Position numbers and translations under genes: made by a program
In this document: positions 58,273 to 64,000 of the stretch, piece after piece
Layout of the letters: the number at the start of each line of letters is the position of its first letter
How positions within the stretch are numbered: the first letter of the stretch is position 1
Notes under the pieces: model-generated
The model's input: the letters and a program-made list of their open reading frames with translations, nothing else
The model's database searches: none
What the model was told of the DNA's origin: nothing
NCBI RefSeq assembly: GCF_037404875.1
Contig: NZ_JBBELO010000007.1
Coordinates: 62,001 to 126,000, forward strand
Length of the DNA: 64,000 nt
Direction of reading: 5' to 3'
From: Orlajensenia sp037404875
Lineage (GTDB): Bacteria; Actinomycetota; Actinomycetes; Actinomycetales; Microbacteriaceae

Positions 58273-58311
58273 TACCGGTACATAGTAAGCATGAGTACCG
58301 GTAGATAGCAA
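58273..58311 (-). promoter_or_regulatory. PadR operon promoter with two TACCGGTA operators
   Basis: On the minus strand TTGCTA (58306-58311) and TACTAT (58282-58287) are 18 bases apart. One TACCGGTA palindrome (58296-58303) lies in the spacer and another (58273-58280) lies just after the -10 box, with centres 23 bases apart. This is a likely two-site operator for the PadR protein encoded next to it. Confidence 0.75.
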
Positions 58312-58406
58312 CACTGAATACCAAGATTTCTCGTGTCGCCTGCCTTCGTGTCGAACAGCGGCGTCGCACCTCGGATGCGAGGCTGGGCCGCGGTAGCATC
58401 GACGCG

Positions 58407-59213
58407 ATGAGCCAGCCGATTCCGACCCCGTACGAAGACCTGCTGCGCGATGTTCTCGAGCACGGCACGCAGAAGAGCGACCGCACCGGAACGGGAACGC
58501 GCAGCGTCTTCGGCCGGCAGCTGCGCTTCGACCTGAGCGAGTCCTTCCCGCTCATCACCACGAAGCGCGTGCACTTCAAGTCGATCGCGTATGAACTGCT
58601 GTGGTTCCTGCGCGGCGAGTCCAACGTGGCCTGGCTGCGCGAGAACGGCGTGAGCATCTGGGACGAGTGGGCCGACGCATCCGGAGAGCTCGGACCGGTC
58701 TACGGCGTGCAGTGGCGCTCGTGGCCCACCCCCTCCGGTGGGCACATCGACCAGATCTCCCAGGTGCTCAACGACATCCGCGCCACGCCCGACTCGCGTC
58801 GGCTCATCGTCTCGGCGTGGAATCCCGCCGACATCCCCGACATGGCGCTGGCCCCTTGCCACGCCCTGTTCCAGTTCTACGTGGCCGACGGCAAGCTCTC
58901 GTGCCAGCTCTACCAGCGCAGCGGCGACCTCTTTCTCGGAGTGCCGTTCAACATCGCCTCCTACGCCCTGCTCACGCTCATGGTCGCGGCGCAGACGGGG
59001 CTCGAGCCCGGCGAGTTCGTCTGGACGGGTGGCGACTGCCACATCTACGACAACCACGTCGAGCAGGTGAGGGAGCAGCTCACGCGCGAGCCCTTCCCGT
59101 ATCCCCGCGTGCGCCTGGCACCGCGCGACTCGCTGTTCGACTACACCTACGACGACATCGAGCTGCTGGACTACCAGCACCATCCCGCCATCCGAGCGGC
59201 CGTCGCGGTATGA
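58407..59213 (+). CDS. thyA: Thymidylate synthase
   Basis: This 268-residue enzyme has the ThyA signatures: SDRTGTGTRSVFGRQLRFDL, FPLITTKRVHFKSI, the active-site Cys in LAPCHALFQFYV (near residue 151), LYQRSGDLFLGVPFNIASYA and GDCHIYDNHVEQV. It makes dTMP from dUMP using methylenetetrahydrofolate. TAGCAT lies 7 bases before the ATG, so the mRNA is leaderless. The stop codon overlaps dfrA, which recycles the dihydrofolate it makes. Confidence 0.97.
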   Translation: MSQPIPTPYEDLLRDVLEHGTQKSDRTGTGTRSVFGRQLRFDLSESFPLITTKRVHFKSIAYELLWFLRGESNVAWLRENGVSIWDEWADASGELGPVYGVQWRSWPTPSGGHIDQISQVLNDIRATPDSRRLIVSAWNPADIPDMALAPCHALFQFYVADGKLSCQLYQRSGDLFLGVPFNIASYALLTLMVAAQTGLEPGEFVWTGGDCHIYDNHVEQVREQLTREPFPYPRVRLAPRDSLFDYTYDDIELLDYQHHPAIRAAVAV

Positions 59214-59818
59214 CGGATGCCGCCCCGCGAGTCCGCGTCGGCCTCATCTGGGCGCAGGCACGCGACGGCGTGATCGGCAGCGGGGGACTGATGCCCTGGC
59301 ACCTGCCCGAGGACCTCGCGCACTTCAAGCAGGTCACGATGGATGGTCCCGTCATCATGGGCCGCCGCACGTGGGACTCGATCCCCGAGCGGTTCCGACC
59401 GCTGCCCGGCCGGCGCAACATCGTCGTCACCCGCTCGCCCGCCTGGAGCGCCGAGGGCGCCGAGGCCGCGCCCTCGGTGCAGGACGCGCTCTCCCTCGCC
59501 GGTTGCGCCATTTCCGCGGCCCTTGCGCCAGAAGATCTGGCGCAACGCCCGCCGAAGTGGCGCAACGCCGGCGCGGCAGCGCCGGCGTTGGTGCCGCCCA
59601 CCGTCTGGGTCATCGGGGGAGGGCAGGTCTACGCATCCGTCATCGATGCGGCCGACGTGCTCGAGGTGACCGAGATCGACCTCGAGGTCGAGGGCGACAC
59701 GCTGGCCCCGGCCATCGACGCGGATACTTGGCACCCGGCATCCATCGACCCCGCCGAGGGATGGCACACCTCCCGCACCGGCCTGCGCTACCGCTTCCTC
59801 ACCTATACCCGGGCCTGA
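59210..59818 (+). CDS. dfrA: Dihydrofolate reductase with an in-frame insertion
   Basis: The 202-residue protein has the DHFR motifs VGLIWAQARDGVIGSGGLMPWHLPED, GPVIMGRRTWDSIP, LPGRRNIVVTR and VWVIGGGQVYA (the first is longer than a single motif: key part L-M-P-W-H-L-P-E-D). It reduces dihydrofolate for thyA, whose gene it overlaps. Actinobacterial DHFRs are usually about 160-180 residues. Here residues ~98-130 are extra and are encoded mostly by an inverted repeat. They lie before the cofactor-binding IGGG, in a surface region. Confidence 0.93.
   Translation: MTDAAPRVRVGLIWAQARDGVIGSGGLMPWHLPEDLAHFKQVTMDGPVIMGRRTWDSIPERFRPLPGRRNIVVTRSPAWSAEGAEAAPSVQDALSLAGCAISAALAPEDLAQRPPKWRNAGAAAPALVPPTVWVIGGGQVYASVIDAADVLEVTEIDLEVEGDTLAPAIDADTWHPASIDPAEGWHTSRTGLRYRFLTYTRA
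59502..59566. repeat. Palindromic repeat inserted in frame in dfrA
   Basis: Arms of 31 bases at 59502-59532 and 59536-59566 match at 27 positions when one is inverted. Each arm contains two copies of the core TTGCGCCA. The next 22 bases (59567-59588) hold another inverted repeat, CGCCGGCG...CGCCGGCG. The insertion keeps the reading frame and encodes CAISAALAPEDLAQRPPKWR. Confidence 0.85.
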
Positions 59819-59881
59819 ACCACCCGACGCCCGACCCGTCACACGCCGTGACCGCACCCGGCGAACCGATACACTCGGGAC

Positions 59882-60856
59882 GTGTCCATCGAGAATCCCT
59901 TCGGACAGGTGCTTGTCGCGCTCGTCACGCCCTTCACCGCCGATGGCGAAGTCGATTGGCCCGGGGTCGAGAAGCACATCGACTCCGTCATCACGGCGGG
60001 TGCCGACGGAATCGTCGTCACCGGAACGACCGGCGAGACCAGCACGCTGACGGATGCCGAGAAGCTGCGGCTCGTCGAGGTGGGCAAGTCCGTGGCCGAC
60101 GGCCGTGCGAAGATCATCACCGGCGGCGGCTCCAACGAGACCGCGCACGCCATCCAGCTCGCCCAGCAGAGCGAGAAGGCCGGCGCCGACGGCAACATGA
60201 TCGTCACGCCGTACTACAACAAGCCGACCCAGGCCGGCATCCTGACCCACTTCCGCATGATCGCGGATGCGACCGACCTGCCCGTGCTGCTCTACGACAT
60301 CCCCGGCCGCACCGGCGTGCCCATCCGCTACGAGACGCTCGTGCGCCTGGCCAAGCACCCCAACATCCTCGCCGTCAAAGACGCCAAGGGCGACTTCAGC
60401 GAGGTCAGCCGCGTGCTGAACCAGACCGACCTCATGTACTTCTCGGGCGATGACGCGAACGTGCTGCCGCACCTGGCCATCGGCGCGACCGGGCTCGTCG
60501 GCGTGACGGCGAACATCGCCCCGACGCCCTACCGCACCATCGTCGACGCCGTGAACCGCGGCGACCTCGCCACGGCGACGGATGCCCACAAGAGACTCGA
60601 ACCGCTGGTGCGCGCCGTGATGACGCACGTTCCCGGAACGGTATCGGCCAAGTACATCCTGCACGGCCTCGGCCGCATCGCGAGCCCGCGTGTGCGCCTG
60701 CCCCTCGTGGGTCCCGAGGAATGGGAAGCCGCGCAGATCGAAGACGAGATCGCGCTCGTGCGCGACATCGCCGGAGTCGACTTCTCGAACTTCCGGCCCG
60801 ACAGGAATGCCGCCGCCGGCGGCGCCCTCCCGCGTATCGCGGGAACAACACGCTGA
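59882..60856 (+). CDS. dapA: 4-hydroxy-tetrahydrodipicolinate synthase
   Basis: This 324-residue class I aldolase has VALVTPFTADGEVDW, IVVTGTTGETSTLT, MIVTPYYNKPTQAGI (catalytic Tyr) and ILAVKDAKGDFSEV with the Schiff-base Lys near residue 166. It condenses pyruvate with aspartate semialdehyde in lysine/DAP synthesis. TACACT lies exactly 6 bases before the GTG, so the message is leaderless. rnj follows after 17 bases, probably in the same transcript. Confidence 0.97.
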   Translation: MSIENPFGQVLVALVTPFTADGEVDWPGVEKHIDSVITAGADGIVVTGTTGETSTLTDAEKLRLVEVGKSVADGRAKIITGGGSNETAHAIQLAQQSEKAGADGNMIVTPYYNKPTQAGILTHFRMIADATDLPVLLYDIPGRTGVPIRYETLVRLAKHPNILAVKDAKGDFSEVSRVLNQTDLMYFSGDDANVLPHLAIGATGLVGVTANIAPTPYRTIVDAVNRGDLATATDAHKRLEPLVRAVMTHVPGTVSAKYILHGLGRIASPRVRLPLVGPEEWEAAQIEDEIALVRDIAGVDFSNFRPDRNAAAGGALPRIAGTTR

Positions 60857-60873
60857 GCAGTACAGGAGGGCCT

Positions 60874-62550
60874 ATGCCCCGCGACGTCTACGAACCCGCC
60901 CCTCTCGAGTCCGGCACCCTGCGTGTCATCCCCATCGGGGGACTCGGTGAGATCGGCCGCAACATGACCATCTTCGAGATCGACGGCAAGATCCTCATCG
61001 TCGACTGCGGCGTTCTCTTCCCCGAGGAGCACCAGCCTGGCGTCGACCTGATCCTGCCCGACTTCAGCCCCATCCGCGACCGCCTCGACGACATCGTCGG
61101 CGTCGTGCTGACACACGGCCACGAAGACCACATCGGCGCCGTCCCCTACCTGCTCAAGCTGCGGGCCGACATCCCGCTCATCGGATCCGGCCTCACGCTC
61201 GCCCTCATCGAGGCGAAGCTCAAGGAACACCGCATCAAGCCGTTCGTCCTCACCGTCAAGGAAGGCGACATGGAGGCGATGGGGCCGTTCGACCTCGAGT
61301 TCGTCGCCGTGAACCACTCGATACCGGATGCGCTGGCCGTCGTCATCCACTCGGCCGCCGGCACCGTTCTGGCCACCGGCGACTTCAAGATGGACCAGCT
61401 GCCGCTGGATGGCCGCCTCACCGACCTCCGCGAGTTCGCCCGCCTCGGCAAGAGCGGTGTCGACCTGTTCCTCGTGGACTCGACGAACGCCGACGTGCCG
61501 GGATTCACCACCCCCGAGCGCGCGATCGGTCCCGTGCTCGACCAGGTCATCTCCAAGGCGACGGGCAAGGTCATCGTGGCCAGTTTCTCGAGCCACGTGC
61601 ACCGCGTGCAGCAGGTGCTCGACGCGGCCCACGCCAACGGCCGTCGGGTCGCCCTGCTCGGGCGCAGCATGGTGCGCAACATGACCATCGCCGCCGAGCT
61701 CGGCTACCTGAAGGTTCCCGCCGGCGTGCTGATCGACTACAAGAAGGCCGGCGACGTTCCGGACGCGAAGATCGTCTACATGTCGACGGGTTCCCAGGGG
61801 GAGCCGATGGCCGTGCTCAGCCGCATGGTCAACCGCGACCACGCGGTCGAGGTGGGGGAGGGCGACACCGTCATCCTCGCCTCCAGCCTCATCCCGGGCA
61901 ACGAGAACGCCGTCTACCGCATCATCGACGGCCTCACGAAGCTCGGCGCGAACGTCGTGCACAAGGGCAACGCCAAGGTGCACGTCTCCGGTCACGCGGC
62001 CGCCGGCGAACTGCTCTACGTCTACAACATCCTGCAGCCGAAGAACGTGCTCCCGGTTCACGGCGAGTGGCGCCACCTCTGGGCCAATGCGGCTCTCGCA
62101 CAGCAGACCGGCATCCCCGAGGCGAACACCTTCCTCGGCGAGGACGGCACGGTGTTCGACATGAAGGCCGGCGAGGTGAAAGTGGTCGGCCAGCTCGACC
62201 TCGGCTTCGTCTACGTCGACGGCTCGAGCGTCGGCGCGATCACGGATGCCGACCTCAAGGACCGTCGCATCCTCAGCGAGGAGGGCTTCATCTCGGTCAT
62301 CGTGGTCGTCGACGCCGCCACCGGCAAGGTCATCTCGGGCCCCGAGATCCACGCCCGCGGTGTGGCCGAGGACGAGACGGTGTTCGAGTCGATCAAGCCC
62401 AAGATCATCTCCGCCCTCGCCGATGCCGCGCAGTCGGGCGTGCGCGATCAGCATGCGCTGCAGCAGGCGATCCGCCGCGTCGTCGGATCATGGGCGGGCC
62501 GGGCGCTTCGCCGTCGTCCGATGATCATCCCCGTCGTCGTCGAGGCGTAG
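60874..62550 (+). CDS. rnj: Ribonuclease J
   Basis: The 558-residue protein has an MBL/beta-CASP core: IGGLGEIGRNMTIFE, the metal motif THGHEDHIG (residues 80-88), VNHSIPDA, TGDFKMDQ, SFSSHVHRVQQVLD and HVSGHAAAGEL, and a C-terminal domain ending in RRRPMIIPVVVEA. It is a 5'-3' exo- and endoribonuclease for rRNA maturation and mRNA decay, acting with PNPase. AGGAGGG precedes the ATG. A strong hairpin terminator follows. Confidence 0.96.
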   Translation: MPRDVYEPAPLESGTLRVIPIGGLGEIGRNMTIFEIDGKILIVDCGVLFPEEHQPGVDLILPDFSPIRDRLDDIVGVVLTHGHEDHIGAVPYLLKLRADIPLIGSGLTLALIEAKLKEHRIKPFVLTVKEGDMEAMGPFDLEFVAVNHSIPDALAVVIHSAAGTVLATGDFKMDQLPLDGRLTDLREFARLGKSGVDLFLVDSTNADVPGFTTPERAIGPVLDQVISKATGKVIVASFSSHVHRVQQVLDAAHANGRRVALLGRSMVRNMTIAAELGYLKVPAGVLIDYKKAGDVPDAKIVYMSTGSQGEPMAVLSRMVNRDHAVEVGEGDTVILASSLIPGNENAVYRIIDGLTKLGANVVHKGNAKVHVSGHAAAGELLYVYNILQPKNVLPVHGEWRHLWANAALAQQTGIPEANTFLGEDGTVFDMKAGEVKVVGQLDLGFVYVDGSSVGAITDADLKDRRILSEEGFISVIVVVDAATGKVISGPEIHARGVAEDETVFESIKPKIISALADAAQSGVRDQHALQQAIRRVVGSWAGRALRRRPMIIPVVVEA

Positions 62551-62561
62551 CCGCGAGCAGC

Positions 62562-62600
62562 ACCGGTGATCGCCCTCGCACGGGCGGCGATCACCGGTTG
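62562..62600 (+). terminator. Terminator after rnj
   Basis: ACCGGTGATCGCC (62562-62574) and GGCGATCACCGGT (62586-62598) are perfect 13-base complements around an 11-base loop in which CCC and GGG can extend the stem. Only a short TT follows. It starts 12 bases after the rnj stop codon and ends the dapA-rnj unit. Confidence 0.75.
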
Positions 62601-62648
62601 GTCGCAGACCGAAACGCAGGCGTAACACGCGACGCGTAGCATCCGTTC

Positions 62649-63143
62649 ATGGCGGCATTCGCACTGCGGGCGGCGACGGCGAGCGATGCGAGATTGCTCA
62701 CCGACATGATGGTCGAGGCCGCCAACTGGGACCGCCTGGCCGCCCGCAACCGCGTCGAGGTCATCGCGGACTCCGCCCATTCCCGGTACGTGATGGGTTG
62801 GAAGCGACCGAGCGACGAGGGCGTGGTCGCCGTCGATACCGAGGTCGATGAGAGCATCGGCGCCTGCTGGTTCCGGCTGTTCCCGACGGATGCACCGGGC
62901 TACGGCTTCGTGGCGGTGGGCGTGCCCGAACTCATCCTCGGCGTCAAGCCGTACTGGCGCGCCCAGGGAGTGGGCCGGGCGCTGCTGCGCGAGACGATCG
63001 GACTTGCCGCGCGACGCGGCTACAACCGCATCGCGTTGAGTGTCGAGAGCGGCAACCACGCCGTCAATCTCTACCGCAGCGAGGGCTTCGCGCCGGTGGC
63101 CCGGGTCGGCACGCGCGAGACCATGGTCAAGAACCTGCGCTGA
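62649..63143 (+). CDS. GNAT family N-acetyltransferase
   Basis: This 164-residue protein has FALRAATASDARLLTDMM, a central GYGFVAVGVPELILGVKPYWRAQGVGRALL with the acetyl-CoA loop R-A-Q-G-V-G-R-A, and IALSVESGNHAVNLYRSEGFAPV. This is the ribosomal-protein-acetyltransferase-like GNAT pattern; the acceptor is unknown. TAGCAT lies 6 bases before the ATG, so it has its own leaderless promoter after the rnj terminator. Confidence 0.88.
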   Translation: MAAFALRAATASDARLLTDMMVEAANWDRLAARNRVEVIADSAHSRYVMGWKRPSDEGVVAVDTEVDESIGACWFRLFPTDAPGYGFVAVGVPELILGVKPYWRAQGVGRALLRETIGLAARRGYNRIALSVESGNHAVNLYRSEGFAPVARVGTRETMVKNLR

Positions 63144-63290
63144 CACCGACCCGCAGCCCTCCCCGGTAGTGGGGGGCGTGGAGAAATGCGACTGTGCGCG
63201 GGATGTCACGTCGTCGCAACACGGGCGTTGTAGCGTCGAAGACGAGACAACCACTCGTGTGCGGGAACGCACTGTCGTCGAAGGGTTCGC

Positions 63291-64000
63291 ATGTGCAGGC
63301 TCCTGGGGTACGCGGCGGCAGCGCCGGTGACGGTACGGGGAGTCCTCGGAGCGGACGAAGTCGGCGTGTTCCAAGACCTCGCCCTGCTGCACCGCGACGG
63401 CTGGGGAACCGCCTGGCTCGATGAGCAGGCGGGTCGGGTCGAGCGCGAACTCTCACCCACCAGCGGAGCGGCGGATGACCGGCTCACCCGCGCCCTGGCT
63501 CGCCGCGAGGCGCCCGCCGGGCTCGTGCACCTGCGCATGGCGACGGATGGCATGGCCTGCCGCGACGACAACACGCATCCGTTCACCGCAGACGGCATCG
63601 CCTTCGCGCACAACGGCGCGCTGAAGCCCGCCGCGGCCATCGAAGCCTTCATCGCGCCCGAACTGCGCGCTCAGCTGCGCGGCGACACCGACAGCGAACG
63701 CTACTTCGCCGTCATCCGCACCAAGCTCGCGCAGGGGCTCGACCTGCCGGATGCCGTCATGGCGACCGTGGAGCAGCTGCGGCCGCTCTTTCCCACGAGC
63801 AGCATGAACGCGCTCATCCTCTCGCCCACCCACCTGATCGCCGTGCACGCGAGCGAGGGCGCCCGCATCCCCCACGAGGACTTCGACGCGAGCGGCCTCG
63901 GCGAGCTCCTGCCGCGCGATCACCGCGACGCCTACTACCTCATGCGCCAGCGTCGCCTCGACGACGGCTCGGTCGTGTTCGCCTCGACCGGCCTCGACAT
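63291..64000 (+). CDS. Class II glutamine amidotransferase, C-terminus cut by the window edge
   Basis: The visible 236 residues start with MCRLLGYAAAAP, where Cys2 is the N-terminal nucleophile after Met removal. They continue with LLHRDGWGTAWLDE, LVHLRMATDG, NTHPFTADGIAFAHNGAL and DTDSERYF, all features of the YafJ/EgtC class II amidotransferase domain. The catalytic domain looks intact. No partner domain is visible. A TAGCGT -10 box lies about 55 bases upstream and GAAGGG directly before the ATG. The reaction is unknown; a glutamine hydrolase or EgtC-like gamma-glutamyl hydrolase is possible. Confidence 0.88.
   Translation, partial: MCRLLGYAAAAPVTVRGVLGADEVGVFQDLALLHRDGWGTAWLDEQAGRVERELSPTSGAADDRLTRALARREAPAGLVHLRMATDGMACRDDNTHPFTADGIAFAHNGALKPAAAIEAFIAPELRAQLRGDTDSERYFAVIRTKLAQGLDLPDAVMATVEQLRPLFPTSSMNALILSPTHLIAVHASEGARIPHEDFDASGLGELLPRDHRDAYYLMRQRRLDDGSVVFASTGLD

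Noticed and set aside
60529..62454. Long antisense frame opposite dapA and rnj
   Set aside because: Same GC-driven artefact; dapA and rnj have full sets of catalytic motifs.
1..64000. Frequent GGATGC/GCATCC as a possible selected genomic motif
   Set aside because: The motif catches the eye, but a rough count in one 2.6-kb stretch gave numbers only modestly above what base composition predicts; a genome-wide count would be needed.
1..64000. tRNA genes, insertion sequences or prophage genes
   Set aside because: I saw no cloverleaf with CCA-type ends, no transposase or integrase motifs and no phage structural genes.

Overview
The window is high-GC DNA of a Gram-positive actinobacterium, most likely a member of the Microbacteriaceae or a close relative. 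The evidence is very high GC at third codon positions, many GTG starts, many leaderless promoters (a TANNNT -10 box 6-7 bases before the start codon), the actinobacterial order rpsO ... pnp ... M16 peptidase - dapB - thyA - dfrA - dapA - rnj, and actinobacterial families such as DUF5302 and the CE1758/CE1759 flavin pair. There are about 70 protein genes, two of them cut by the window edges. I found no rRNA, tRNA, CRISPR array, prophage or transposase.

Layout: 1-3.2 kb is a secreted RHS/YD-repeat protein whose variable C-terminus lies beyond the left edge. 3.6-8 kb holds an FKBP isomerase, two coupled alpha/beta hydrolases, a YhhN-type membrane protein and a protealysin-like M4 protease followed by its probable inhibitor (emfourin). 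8-16 kb begins with rpsO and continues with small metabolic and redox enzymes, including a CGNR regulator divergent from an EamA exporter. 16-21.5 kb is a sugar-uptake locus: ABC transporter, LacI repressor, PfkB kinase and a translationally coupled ABM-domain enzyme, with three copies of one operator. 21.6-28.3 kb carries thioredoxin, oxidoreductases, a flavin monooxygenase/reductase pair, a DedA protein and a glycosyltransferase-SGNH hydrolase fusion. pnp follows, then an ABC-2 exporter with a two-component system.

36.6-49.5 kb looks like a leucine/branched-chain amino-acid degradation region: an Lrp-type regulator, the E1 alpha, E1 beta and E2 subunits of a 2-oxoacid dehydrogenase, two TetR regulators, and an operon with both subunits of an acyl-CoA (methylcrotonyl-CoA type) carboxylase, an acyl-CoA dehydrogenase, a MaoC hydratase and a CitE-like lyase. 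The content parallels Mycobacterium tuberculosis Rv2495c-Rv2506. 49.6-64 kb contains an aldo/keto-reductase-fold protein lacking most catalytic residues, the M16 peptidase, dapB, a PadR-controlled ABC exporter, thyA-dfrA, dapA, rnj and the start of a class II glutamine amidotransferase.

The most unusual signals are structural repeats. A family of large hairpins built on the unit CCGAAAAGCGAGGNGAT sits between convergent gene ends. A different palindromic repeat with a similar layout is inserted in frame in dfrA, and a third repeat expands the E2 linker. Other points worth checking are the glycosyltransferase-SGNH fusion, the degenerate aldo/keto reductase, the ABM enzyme coupled to sugar uptake, and several well-defined operators next to their likely regulators.
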